This document shows, one piece after another, positions 1 through 9,195 of a stretch of 64,000 nt of DNA (position 1 is the stretch's first letter; each line of letters begins with the position of its first letter). Below the pieces are notes generated by a model. It ran no database searches, had not been told where the DNA came from, and worked only from the letters and a program-made list of their open reading frames with translations. The position numbers and the translations under genes are program-made. Source of the DNA: Symbiodinium natans (taxonomy: Eukaryota > Sar > Dinophyceae > Suessiales > Symbiodiniaceae). Location: the NCBI GenBank assembly GCA_905221605.1, contig CAJNDS010002202.1, positions 207,501-271,500 of the forward strand, read 5' to 3'.

Positions 1-53
1 CCATCGCAGGGAACCCTTCTGTCAAGCCTTACCTACAGTCCCAGTGCTGCTAA

Positions 54-175
54 AGAGAGAGCTAGGGTTCAGGGTTCAGGGTTCAGGGTTCAGGGTTTAG
101 GGTTTAGGGTTTAGGGCTTAGGGTTTAGGGTTTAGGGTTTAGGGTTTAGGGTTTAGGGTTTCGGGCTTCGGGATA
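54..175 (+). repeat. Telomere-like TTTAGGG block
   Basis: Tandem heptamers run from GGGTTCA variants into perfect TTTAGGG units and end in TTCGGG variants. Unique sequence lies on both sides, so this is an interstitial block and not a chromosome end. It is the first of dozens in the window. Confidence 0.95.
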
Positions 176-623
176 AGCTTGAGGATGAAGGCGCCAGGGG
201 TTCAAGGGCTTTGGGCTTTAGGGTTTTGGGCTTTTTTTACGGCTTCAAGGCTTTCTTTCCTTGGCTTTGAGGGTTTGTCGCGTGTTTTCTTTTTGTTTAC
301 GTTCTTTAGGTTTCGGGCAGTATAAAGGGCTTGAGATGCAAGCCAAATTCGAGGCCGTTCTTATATACACTATGTCAAATGATATGGGCCCATATTTCGG
401 ATCCCTGTAAACAAGGGCACGGGGCCATAGTAAGGGTCCATGGTTCCAACCTTAGATTGAGACACTTGTTCTGCAGCTATGGTGGGTGTATGGAGGCTTT
501 CGGGTTTTGAGGGTTTTGTTGGTCTAGGGTTTGCTACTATTCGCTTAAGAACCACCCCTCCCAAAAAAGGCAATAATCACTACGTTGCCCATATACTGCC
601 GAGCCATGGATATCCCTGTGTTT
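176..623. other. Unique island without a recognisable gene
   Basis: G/T-rich sequence with degraded GGGCTTT-type repeats up to about 300, then mixed-composition DNA. Short open frames exist on both strands but have no recognisable motif. The right edge abuts the 3' end of the RT remnant on the minus strand, so part of 360-623 could be decayed element sequence; I cannot show this. Confidence 0.5.
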
Positions 624-728
624 TACTTGACAAGGTCGTCGGCGAAGCCAGTAAGATACTTCATGACCGGCTCGAAGCCGATCATTAGGGCTAGCTTCCT
701 GAAGACTTCGGTGAGGACCAGAGAGAAT

Positions 729-850
729 ACTTGGATGCACTGAGCAGGGTAGCTAGAACTTAAACTTTTAGCTGCCTCAATAAGAAACCCAATAAACCCA
801 AAAAAAGGCTATTAGGATCTAAAGTTACAGTAAAGCACCACAAAGAATAG
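729..850 (+). repeat. R8 dispersed repeat, copy 1
   Basis: About 120 bp running from ACTTGGATGCACTGAG to CACCACAAAGAATAGGG. It shares long near-identical stretches with 1589-1711 and 2926-3052, including AAACCCAATAAACCC and GGATCTAAAGTTAC. This copy lies between motifs B and C of the RT remnant. No clear terminal inverted repeat or target-site duplication is seen, and no Pol III box was recognised. Confidence 0.85.
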
Positions 851-961
851 GGAGGGTGCGAGCTTGCACCCTGGGCTGATGCCTCTCATCGACTCGATGC
901 TGGATTCCCGTCGCGAAGGTGGTAGCAGTCTCCGATGGAGTCCGGAGTCCGGAAACCAGTT

Positions 962-1108
962 GAAGGTTCATGGGACTTAATAACCACTTCTAACTGGGCT
1001 TATAACCCTACTTATAATTGGAATAACCCCTATAAGGCCTTTAGGGGTATTATCAGTAGGGTTATAAGTACAGTTAGAAGTGGCTAGTAAGTCCCATGAA
1101 CCTCCAAG
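962..1108. mobile_element. FB2 foldback element with CAGTT target-site duplication
   Basis: A 147-bp imperfect palindrome. The left end AAGGTTCATGGGACTTA pairs with the right end AAGTCCCATGAACCTCC, and the arms continue inward through TTATAACCC-type sequence. CAGTT occurs at 957-961 and again at 1109-1113, directly abutting the ends. It carries no coding capacity, so it resembles a MITE moved by an enzyme encoded elsewhere. Related sequence occurs at 3149-3195, 4853-4967 and 23172-23218. Confidence 0.8.
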
Positions 1109-1180
1109 CAGTTCTTGATCTCGAGGCCAGGCCGTATTGCTCGGCTGTTCTTGTCGAAAGCTTGAGAAAGATCTAGCCGA

Positions 1181-1588
1181 TAAACCCTGTAAACCCGAAA
1201 AAACCCATAAACTCCATAAACCCTAAAAACCCTATAAACCCTATAAACCCTATATATAGGGTTTATACAGATCCTATAGACCCTTTCAACCAAACGAACC
1301 CTATCAACCCCACCCCCCCACCCCTAGACCCTATGACCCCGACATGTTTACCTTAAGAACCCAAAACCTACTTTGGGGTACGTTGCCTAGGAATCTCAGA
1401 TGAAGAACCTCCCCCAAAAGGAACTAGCCTTGAGTGCTTCAGGTCTAGTTAAGTTAAATCTAATCCCTAAAACCTAAAACCTAAACCCTAAACCCTAAAC
1501 CCTAGGGTTTTACGGTTTAAAGGCTCCTCCGCAGCTTGTCGCGGGGCTTGCCCTCCGGCGTGATTGCCTCTTGGAGGTGCCGGTTGCT
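1181..1588. other. Degraded telomere-like repeats and a short unique island
   Basis: 1185-1330 holds CCCTATAAACC- and AACCCTA-type degenerate repeats with a small TATATATA core. 1330-1470 is unique with no recognisable frame. 1471-1520 has a convergent CCCTAAA/AGGGTTT junction. 1520-1588 is a G/C-rich unique stretch. Confidence 0.6.
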
Positions 1589-1711
1589 TAGTGAAAGCTT
1601 GGCTGCACTTAGGAGGGTAGCTCTGAATTAACAATTTTGACTGCCTTATTCAGAAACCCAATAAACCCAAAAAGGCTAAGGATCTAAAGTTACGGTAACG
1701 CACCACAAAGA
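1589..1711 (+). repeat. R8 dispersed repeat, copy 2
   Basis: Second copy of the ~120-bp repeat, from AGCTTGGCTGCACTTAGG to CACCACAAAGAAAGG, with the same internal AAACCCAATAAACCC and GGATCTAAAGTTAC blocks. It is followed directly by telomere-like repeats. Confidence 0.85.
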
Positions 1712-2276
1712 AAGGATTCCTCAAGGGTTTAGGGTTTAAGGATTTGGGGTTTGGGGTTCAGGGTTTGGGGTTTAGGGCCTTCAGATCCCTATGCCTACTG
1801 GTTTATAGGTTGCCTTTGCGTCATATGTCCTATGAGGAGCTTTATAGTAGTCACCCACAATAAAGTAGGTTTTGGGTTCTTAAGGAAGGTTTTGGGATCA
1901 AGGGAAGTTGGGGTTTGGCATGGGGTCCATCTACAAGAGTCTGGATTGTCGTAGTATGTGGTGACTGAGTCCATATGTACGTCCAAGGATACTCTGGGTT
2001 TCGGTTGGTCAGATGTTTACGACTGTGCCAGAACAAATATATACATATATATATATATATATATCCATATACATATACATGTGCTCGAACACCCCCCCCC
2101 CCCCGAGACTTCCAACTAGCAGTATCAGACAAAAAAATGAAAGATGACGGTATTGAAGCGCTTAAAGCAATGTTGCAATAGTATTAGGAAATACTAGTAA
2201 GAGAGTTATGGTGCAATATCCAGGAATTTAGAGTAAGGGTGTACATAATAACTCTGATAGTTAAACAACCCTAAAA
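1712..2276. other. Telomere-like repeats, AT microsatellite, C-tract and unique island
   Basis: 1724-1782 is a GGGTTTGGGG/TTTAGGG mixture. 1783-2035 is unique sequence whose short frames have no recognisable motif. 2038-2081 is an (AT)n-type run, and 2090-2104 a C-homopolymer. 2105-2276 is unique and AT-richer. No gene is supported. Confidence 0.6.
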
Positions 2277-2386
2277 CTAGACCCAAGAGTAACCCAGAAA
2301 TAAAACAGGGTGCCCTTGTGGGTTTAAAGTGGCTTAGAAGGGAACCTTAACTAAAAAAGAGAACAAGGGCCTACTCTGGGTCTTCC
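2277..2386 (+). mobile_element. FB3 short element with terminal inverted repeats
   Basis: About 110 bp. The left end AGACCCAAGAGTA pairs with the right end TACTCTGGGTCT. The body contains AGGGTGCCCTTGTGGGTTTAAAG and AAGGGAACC. Relatives lie near 4970, 11443, 26236, 53352 and 54851. It has no coding capacity. Classed as MITE-like from its ends and copy number within the window. Confidence 0.75.
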
Positions 2387-2795
2387 CCCTCCCTTTAGAA
2401 CCCCAAACCCTGAACCTTAAACCCCAAACCCTGAACCCTAAACCCAAACTAAAATCTTCTCTGAGAGAGCGGCCACAGCATGGCGTGCGCGGTCGCGACG
2501 TTGCTGGCGGCTCTGGCGTCGACCTTGGGGAGGGTGAGAGCCCTGAACCCTGAACCCTGAAACCCTAACCCCAAACCAAGACCCGATACACAATGCCCTA
2601 TACCCTATGCCCTATACCCTATGCCCTATGCCCTATGCCCGAAACCCAAAACCCAAAACCCTAAACCCCAAACCCTAAACCCAGAGCCACAAACGCCAAA
2701 AAACCCTGCATAAACCACAATCCTTCAATCAACATCTCGCCTCCCATGGCCCCATGGCATGGACGCATGCCATCACACGCGCTCTGCTTTATCAA
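2387..2795. other. Telomere-like and CCCTATGC-type repeats with a G/C-rich island
   Basis: 2398-2450 and 2540-2575 are CCCTGAACC/CCCTAAACC repeats. 2586-2640 is a local CCCTATG/CCCTATA variant array, and 2641-2690 is CCCAAAACC-type. 2455-2540 and 2690-2795 are short unique stretches with no recognisable frame. Confidence 0.65.
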
Positions 2796-2929
2796 ACATC
2801 ACTTCCTAGACCCAGGAGAAATAGGATTCAGAGTTTAGGGTTTAGGGTTCAGGGTTTGGGGTTGAGGGTTTAGGGTTTAGGGTTTAGGGTCAGACATCAC
2901 TTCCTGGCTTCCTGGACCCAGGAGGAATA
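2796..2929 (+). repeat. TTTAGGG block between direct duplications of its flank
   Basis: The flank ACATCACTTCCTAGACCC continuing to AGGAGAAATA (2796-2823) recurs at 2894-2929 with an extra 8-bp CTTCCTGG step. The telomere-like block 2832-2890 lies between the two. The second copy runs on into R8 copy 3. Confidence 0.75.
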
Positions 2930-3052
2930 CTTGGCTGCACTCAGAAGGTAGCTATAAATGATATTTTTAGTTGCCTTAGTATACTAGGAAACCCAATAAA
3001 CCCAAAAGGCTAGGGATCTAAAGTTACGGTAAAGCACCACAAAGAATAGGAT
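2926..3052 (+). repeat. R8 dispersed repeat, copy 3
   Basis: Third copy of the ~120-bp repeat, from GAATACTTGGCTGCACTC to CACCACAAAGAATAGG. It is close to copy 1. Three copies in the first 3.1 kb and none recognised later suggests local spread. Confidence 0.85.
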
Positions 3053-3148
3053 TTAGGGCTTGGGGCTCAGGGTTTGGGGTTTAGGGTTTGGAGTTTAGGG
3101 TTTGGAGTTCAGGGTTTGGGGTTTAGGGTTTAGCTAAGGCTCCCTCTA

Positions 3149-3196
3149 CTTGGAGGTTCAGGGCACTTATAACCCCAATTATAACTGTACTTTTAG
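3149..3196 (+). repeat. FB2 left-arm fragment
   Basis: CTTGGAGGTTCAGGGC begins an FB2 arm that stops at GTACTTT where TTTAGGG repeats start. Its inner part, 3161-3192, recurs at 4853-4884 with two mismatches, where the element resumes. The two parts look like one FB2 copy split by the 3.2-4.85 kb insertion. Confidence 0.7.
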
Positions 3197-3210
3197 GGTT
3201 TAGGGTTTGG

Positions 3211-4843
3211 GGTTCAGCATCTCCAGTTCAAGCATTCACTAGTCAAGCTCGCTATTCTGATATCGAATATATACCCACCCACCCTTTGGATCCCATAACA
3301 TTAGAAAAATATTTTAGTTTTTAACGGACCCAAAACCCGAAATCTAATCTAGCCCACCCAAAACCGTCGATTTCAGTACCAAAAAATAGCATTTTTAACT
3401 AGGACCGAACCGATCCTGGGTCCCCCTCATTTGGTGTGTTTTTGGAAGCAAACTTTCCCTCTCAAGGGGGGGTCGGAGTTTGAGGCAAGGGGGGGTCTCC
3501 GAAGACTATTTTGCCTTTAAAATTGAGAAATACGACCCCCTCTTGACCAAAACTAGGCTGTGAAAAGGCCGCGGGCAGTCCTTCATCAGAACTGAAGGAA
3601 AAAACCCTGAAACACCCGGATAAACATTGAAAACCTTAAAAACACTGAAAAATTCTGAAAAACCTTGAAAAACCATGAAAACTTGAAATTCTGAAACCGG
3701 TGAAGGCTCGGTTTGGCCAAAAATCCAGAAAACGAGAGCCCACCCAGAACCGTCGATTAGTACCCGGGCCGATCCTGGGGTCCCCCTCGTTTGGAATGTT
3801 TTTGGAAGCAAACTTTCCCTCTCAAGGGGGGGTCGGAGTTTGAGGCAAGGGGGGTCTCCGAAGACTATTTTGCCTTTAAAATTGAAAAATACGACCCCCC
3901 CTTGACCAAAACTAGGCTGTGAAAAGGTCGCGGGGGCAGTCCTTCGGGGGGTCGGAGTTTGAGGCAAGGGGGGGTCTCAGAAGACTATTTTGCCTTTAAA
4001 ATTGAAAAATACGACCCCCCCTTGACCAAAACTAGGCTGTGAAAAGGTCGCGGGGGCGGCCCTTCATCAGAATTGAGGGTTACAAACCCTGAAATATCCT
4101 GAAAAACATTGAAAAACCTTGAAAAACACTGAAAAACTCTGAAAAACCTTGAAAAACCTTGAAAAAACTCGGGGAAAAGAAAAACACGACCCCCCCTTGA
4201 CCAAAACTAGGCTGTGAAAAGGTCGCGGCGGGGCAGTCCTTCAGAATTGAGGGTTTTTTCCCTGAAATATCCTGAAAAACATTGAAAAACCTTGAAAAAC
4301 CTTGAAAAACACTGGAAAAACTTTGAAAAACCTTGAGAAACCGTGAAAAACTTGAAATTCTGAAACTGGTGAAGGCTCGGTTTTGGTCAAAATCCAGAAA
4401 ACGAGAGCCCACCCAGAACCGTCGATTTCAGTACTAAAAAATAGCATTTTTAACTAGGACCGAACCGATCCTGGGTCCCCCTCATTTGGTGTGTTTTTGG
4501 AAGCAAACTTTCCCTCTCAAGGGGGGGTCGGAGTTTGAGGCAAGGGGGGGTCTCCGAAGACTATTTTGCCTTTAAAATTGAGAAATACGACCCCCTCTTG
4601 ACCAAAACTAGGCTGTGAAAAGGTCGCGGGGGCAGTCCTTCATCAGAACTGAAGGAAAAAAACCCTGAAACACCCGGATAAACATTGAAAAACCTTGAAA
4701 AACACTGAAAAACTCTGAAAAACCTTGAAAAACCTTGAAAAAACTCGGGGAAAAGGAAAATCACCATTGCCCACTTTTGAGGCTGAAAATCACCGTTGCC
4801 CACTTTTGAATTAGGGTTTAAATTCATTATGATAGAGAGGTTT
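3211..4843 (+). mobile_element. Composite element 1 with internal ~360-bp tandem units
   Basis: The left end (TTCAGCATCTCCAGTTCAAG, then ATACCCACCC and CCCATAACATTA) recurs at 5428, 40083 and 41085. The right end (TTATGATAGAGAGGTTTAGG) resembles 41000-41016 of composite 3. Inside are tandem units beginning CTGGGTCCCCCTC at about 3414, 3775 and 4471, with partial units at 3946 and 4190. Each carries TTTTGGAAGCAAACTTTCCC, TTTGCCTTTAAAATTGA and a run of TGAAAAACCT micro-repeats. Minus-strand frames over the micro-repeats give low-complexity Phe/Ser/Gln peptides and are not genes. No integrase, transposase or RT is present, so any mobility would need outside enzymes. Confidence 0.75.
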
Positions 4844-4852
4844 AGGGTTTAG

Positions 4853-4967
4853 GGGTACCTATAACCCCAATTATAACTGTACTTACAAGCCCCCTAAGTC
4901 CCCTAAGTAGGTTCTAAGTAGACGTATGACTGGGGTTATAAGTACCCATGAACCTCCAAGCAACCTA
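4853..4967 (+). mobile_element. FB2 foldback element, right portion of a split copy
   Basis: GGGTACCTATAACCCCAATT opens the left arm, and GGGGTTATAAGTACCCATG then AACCTCCAAG closes the right arm. The outer left end is found instead at 3149-3196, across composite element 1. Confidence 0.7.
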
Positions 4968-5130
4968 GGAATAAAAAAGGGTACCCTTTTTTGGTTTTAA
5001 GGAGATGATAAGGGAACCGCATCCCTAAACCCTAAACCCTAAACCCTAAACCCTAAACCCTAAATCCTAAACCCTAAACCCTAAACCCTAAACCCCAAAC
5101 CCTAAAAGACATAAGGGTCAACTCCGGGTC
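4968..5130 (+). mobile_element. FB3 copy with an internal CCCTAAA block
   Basis: The body (AATAAAAAAGGGTACCC, then GATAAGGGAACC) and the right end (CAACTCCGGGTCCTAG) match FB3 at 2277 and 26236. A CCCTAAA block (5024-5106) sits between them, where other copies have only a few bases. Confidence 0.7.
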
Positions 5131-5174
5131 CTAGCTTCTTGCTGAACCCGGCCCCCGAATCTACATGAACGACT

Positions 5175-5427
5175 GGCTTGGGGTTTTGGCTTTAGGGCTT
5201 TAGGGCTCTAGGGTTTAGGGTTTTAGGGTTTTAGGGTTTTAGGGTTTAGGGTTTAGGGTTTAGGGTTTAGGGTTTAGGGTTTAGGGCTTTAGGGCTCTAG
5301 GGCTTTAGGGCTTTAGGGCTTTAGGGCTTTAGGGCTCTAGGGCTTTAGGGCTTTAGGGCTTTAGGGCTCTGGGGCTTTAGGGCTTTAGGGCTTTAGGGCT
5401 TTAGGGCTTAGGGTTTAGGGTTTAGGG
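5175..5427 (+). repeat. TTTAGGG block grading into an octamer TTTAGGGC array
   Basis: Perfect TTTAGGG units (5235-5285) are followed by a near-uniform 8-bp variant, GGGCTTTA (5286-5405), then heptamers again. The uniform variant indicates local expansion. Confidence 0.9.
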
Positions 5428-5885
5428 TTCAGCATCTCAAGTCCAAGCCTTCACTAGTCAAGCAATTACTCCAGGAAAATACCCACCCGCCCAAATAATC
5501 CCACAACATTAAGAAAATATTTCACTTATAGAACGACCTTGCCCCATGACAAAATGACCTTGCCCAGTAAAATAATATTACCTTGCCCAGTAAAGGGGTG
5601 ACTGGGCGAGGTCATTTTTGTTACTGGGCAAGGTCAGGTTTTTACTGGGCAAGGTTATTTTGTTTATTGGGCAAGGTCGTTTTCAGGCCCAACCACATTG
5701 CCCAGTAAAAATTGACCTTGCCCAGTAAAAAATGACCTTGCCCAGTAAAAGGGTTACTGGGCAAGGTCATTTCTTGTACTGGGCAAGGTCATTTTCTTAC
5801 TGGGCAAGGTCATTTTTGTTACTGGGCAAGGTCGTGTTTTTGGACTGAACGACCTTACCCAGTACACAAATGACCTTGCCCAGGC
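5428..5885 (+). mobile_element. Composite element 2 with GACCTTGCCCAGTAA minisatellite
   Basis: The left end (TTCAGCATCTCAAGTCCAAG, then ATACCCACCCGCCC and CCCACAACATTAAG) matches composites 1, 3 and 4. The interior is a ~20-bp minisatellite with core ACCTTGCCCAGTAA, present in both orientations (switches near 5590, 5695, 5752 and 5850), so the region can fold back on itself. The right end is not identifiable after 5885. Confidence 0.75.
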
Positions 5886-6145
5886 CAATGTAAGTACGGG
5901 TACTGGATGGAGACGGATTACTTTAAGCAAGGTATTTGTGCTTGCAAGCTCCACAAATCCTGAACCCTTATGCAGAGGAACCGCACACCAGCTCAAGTCC
6001 CAGCCTCCAGCCTGCTTTCAAACCCCTAAACTCTACCTTCCTGCAAAAAGGTAGGCTTCGGGTTCTTAAGGCAAGCCCGAACAGCCAAGGCAACTGCTGC
6101 ATCAACGAAAGGAAACAAGAAGTTGTTTAAGCTCAGCAGTTACGG
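5886..6145. other. Unique island without a recognisable gene
   Basis: A 64-codon plus-strand frame (5936-6130) and an 80-codon minus-strand frame (5754-5996) cross the island. The latter runs into minisatellite sequence. Neither has a recognisable domain. Confidence 0.5.
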
Positions 6146-7130
6146 TGCAAGAAAGCCCTCACCCTAAACCCTAAACCCTAAACCCTAAAGCCTAAACCCC
6201 TGCACCCCACATGGATTGCCTTCGGCAGTTGATGCGAATTCGAGGTTCCAGCACACCCATCTTGGGTAGCCCGGACAGTTGCAAAGAAGGGCCCGTCTGG
6301 TGAGTTGCCGAAAAGCAGCTGGTGCTCTTGGTAATGAAAGTCCTAAACCCTAAACCCTAAACCCTAAACCCTGAAACCTGAACCCTAAACCCTAAACCCT
6401 AAACCCTAAACCCATAGCAGGCACCCGCGACGTCAGCGCCTCCCCAAGGATGCCCTCCCCACATAGAATTTTCAATCATATTCGGAATTGCAGCGGAACC
6501 CTACACCTGAAACCCACAGACCCCACACACCGTTGGCTTAAGGGTAGATAAATGGTCCCTTGGGGCACCCTAAACCCTAAACCCTAAACCCTAAACCCTA
6601 AACCCTAAACCCTAAACCCTAAACCCTAAACTATATACTCTTATTTGACCTATATAGCCTTTGAACTCAAGCTCCCACACCATATAGACCATGTAACTCC
6701 TCCTGGATTCTCGGCCACTTTGGGCCCCTAAAACCCCCGAAGCTCTCAAAGCCCCTGAAATGCTAAAACTCTCAACAGGGTTTAGGGTTTAGGGTTTAGG
6801 GTTTAGGGTTTAGGGTTTAGGGTTTAGGGTTTACCCTAAAGCCTAAACCCTAAACCTCCAAACCCTAGAGCCCTCAACCCTAGAAACCTGACACCTTTAA
6901 AGCCTAAAGCCCTAAAGCCCTAAACTCCGAAAACAAAAAAAACACTTGAACCCTATAAACCCTAAAATACCTCAAGCCCCACAAGCCTAAAAGCTCTAAA
7001 CAACCAGAGCCCTAAACCCGAAACACTACACCCGAAACCCTAAACCCTAAACCCTAAACCCGAAACCCTAAACCCTAAACCCTAAACCCCTAAACCCCTA
7101 AACCCTGAACCCCCCCGATCCGGGTCGCTC
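6146..7130 (-). repeat. CCCTAAA-rich stretch with short unique islands
   Basis: Blocks at about 6161-6200, 6343-6412, 6568-6632 and 7030-7115 read CCCTAAA, while 6778-6832 reads TTTAGGG and meets CCCTAAA head-on at about 6832. Islands at 6200-6340, 6413-6565 and 6633-6775 hold no recognisable gene. Degenerate CCCTAAAGCC units fill 6840-7030. Confidence 0.85.
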
Positions 7131-7198
7131 GCGATGCAACACCAAGGCTGCCGAGCGCTGAGCAGCTTGGCCTTAGGGGTTGAAGGGGTTGAAGGGGT

Positions 7199-7470
7199 TG
7201 AAGGGGTTTAGGGTTTAGGGTTTAGGGTTTAGGGTTTAGGGTTTAGGGTTTAGGGTTTAGCGTTTAGGGTTTACGGTTTACGGTTTGAGGGTTTCGGTTT
7301 AGAGTTTTAGGGGGTTGGGGTTCAGGGTTTTGGGTTTCGGGTTTGGGGTTGAGGATTGACGGATTAGGGGTTAGGGGTTTGGGAGCTTGGGGGTTAGGGT
7401 TTCGGGGGTGTTGGGGTTCAGAATGGAGGCTTGGAGTTTAGGATTGAGGGTTAGGGGTAGAAGGGTGGTG
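7199..7470 (+). repeat. TTTAGGG block decaying into G/T-rich variants
   Basis: Perfect heptamers at 7206-7262 are followed by increasingly divergent GGGTTT-type units (TTACGG, TTGGGG, TTAGGGG). Confidence 0.85.
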
Positions 7471-8040
7471 GGTGGGCTTGAGGTTCAGAATACCGGTACA
7501 CAGACATAAACATACATGAGTAGGTAGAGACTGAGGGGTCACGACAGCAGAGAAAGAAGAAACCACTTCCGTGCTCTACCCAGACCCCTGGGAGTATCCA
7601 AAAAGTAGATCCCTTTAAGGGTTCCTAACAATGCCAATGCTAGTTTAGGGCTTAAACCCAAAACCCAAAACCCGAAACCCAAAACCCTCAGCCCAAAACC
7701 CGAAACCGCGAAACCCCGAAACCCGAACCTAAAGCCGAAACCCTACACCCCGAAACCCGAACCCCAAAGCCAAAACCCTGAACCCTGAACCGCTATTTGG
7801 GGGCTCTGCTTTTTGGATCCTCCCATTGGTGTAGTACAAGGTGGCGACAGGGAGGTGCCTTGAGGCACGAGTTCACCCACGGCTGGCGCAGTGGGGTTTA
7901 GGGTTTTAGGGGTTAGGGTTTTGGGGTTTAGGGTTTAGGTTTTTAGGGTTTAGGGCCAACTGCCTTGCGCAAGCCTTTCTGTGCAAGCTCTCGTTGCTTG
8001 CAGGCTGTTCAACTGCTGCTTCTGTCCTGCTGGCCTTTGA
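7471..8040. other. Unique islands and degraded repeats
   Basis: 7471-7645 and 7790-7890 are unique with no recognisable frame. 7646-7785 is CCCAAAACCCGAAACC-type degenerate repeat. 7893-7955 is TTTTAGGGG-type. 7956-8040 is unique. Confidence 0.6.
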
Positions 8041-8930
8041 CGACGTTTAGGGTTTAGGGTTTAGGGTTTAGGGTTTAGGGTTTAGGGTTTAGGGTTGAGG
8101 GTTTAGGGTTTGGGGTTTAGGGCTTAGGGCGGCCGCAGCGCAGGGCGGCACGTCAGCAGAAGTGCAACCGCCTCTGCCTGCCAAAGTAGCCAGTTTTTAA
8201 GAGCGACTCTACCTTGGACCCAAATGAGCTGGCACCCTTGGGTTCGGGGACCCGACCCTCGAAGGGAGTACCCCTAAACCCTAAACCCTAAACCCTAAAC
8301 CCTAAAACCCTAAACCCTAAACCCTAAGCCCTAAGCCCCGTTGAAGATCCTTAAGGCTGTAGAAGGGCCCTATTGCGAGAATGTTAGGGGCAACGTTTAG
8401 GGGTACAACCTTAGGGGGTACGAGTTTTAACCCCTTGGTACAAGAACTGTCTTAATCCCTTGCCTAAACCCTAAACCCTAAACCCTAAACCCTAAACCTA
8501 AACCCTAAACCCTCAGTTTCCATGAATCCGATCGCTTTCGAGGACGCGGCGGTGGTGCTCCTGGGCCCAGGCCTCACAGTCCTTCGGTAGGTCTTGGGGT
8601 TTTCGGTTTAGGGATCTAGGGTTAGGGTTTAGGGTTTAAGGTTTAGGGCTTAGGGTTTAGGGTCTAGGGTTTAGGGTTTAGGGTCTAGGGTTTAGGGTTT
8701 AGGGTTTAGGGTTTAAAGTTTAGGGTTTAGGGTTTAGAGTCCGAGGTATGGGGTTGCGGGTTTAGCGGTTAGGGTTTGTGAAGTCTGTGTCTCCAGACCC
8801 CATGCGAAGGGCGGCTTGAATGCCAGCGGCTGAAGCCGCGATGTGTCACCATAGGACCCTAAACCCTAAACCCTAAACCCTGAACCCTAAACCCTAAACC
8901 CTAAACCCTAAACCCGGTGTGAGGTATGGC
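8041..8930. repeat. Run of telomere-like blocks in alternating orientation
   Basis: TTTAGGG at 8045-8130, CCCTAAA at 8273-8336 and 8463-8515, TTTAGGG at 8607-8735, CCCTAAA at 8857-8916. The 80-130 bp spacers are unique and have no gene signature. Confidence 0.85.
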
Positions 8931-9195
8931 GGATGGCCACCTTGACCGTCCAAAGACGATCTGGCCTGCGACGAGTTGAGGATGGTGCGCAAGCGCCTCA
9001 TGGTACCCAATGACAGCACCGGCATAGAAGGCACAAGGCTTGACTTGCGCTCTGCCACGCACGAAGGAAAGTGCGTTCAGCCGGAATCTGGCAAGTTTGG
9101 CCGTCTCATCGAAAGCGGGAACATCGGACGAAGTGACGTTGCCTTTGTAACCAGCAACCGAGCGAACCGCTAGAAATCAGCGGGCTGCTCGTTTT
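8931..9195. other. Unique island with an unrecognised open frame
   Basis: A plus-strand frame (8976-9173) has balanced composition (VRKRLMVPNDSTG near its start) and no telomere-derived residues until its end. No family is recognised, and there is no promoter or splice evidence. It could be an exon fragment or chance. Confidence 0.25.

Larger units (their letters stand above)
624..1180 (-). pseudogene. LINE-type reverse transcriptase remnant, motifs A-B-C, broken by two insertions
   Basis: Read on the minus strand, three RT hallmark motifs follow in the correct order. LDLSQAFD at 1150-1179 is motif A with the catalytic Asp. RGISPGCKLAP at 854-889 matches motif B of LINE RTs (usual form RGIRQGCxLAP, with the Gln replaced here). 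LTGFADDLVK at 627-656 is motif C with the Asp-Asp pair. The enzyme family copies element RNA into DNA at the target site. Between A and B lies a foldback element (962-1108) flanked by CAGTT. If the element and one CAGTT are left out of account, the A frame runs into the B frame without a stop, so the insertion hit a coding copy. Between B and C lies a dispersed repeat (729-850) that carries stops. The frame ends at TAA just after motif C, and no upstream RT domains are seen beyond 1180, where degraded telomere-like repeats begin. It cannot be functional. The RT identification is strong from the three ordered motifs; the clade is not resolved. Confidence 0.82.

Noticed and set aside
2038-2081. 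TATA-box promoter
   Set aside because: It is a plain AT microsatellite with no gene downstream, and dinoflagellate promoters typically lack a canonical TATA box.
3506-4827. Phe/Ser/Gln-rich minus-strand frames up to 153 codons
   Set aside because: They are the reverse translation of TGAAAAACCT micro-repeats and of duplicated units; similar frames occur in each duplicate and carry no domain.
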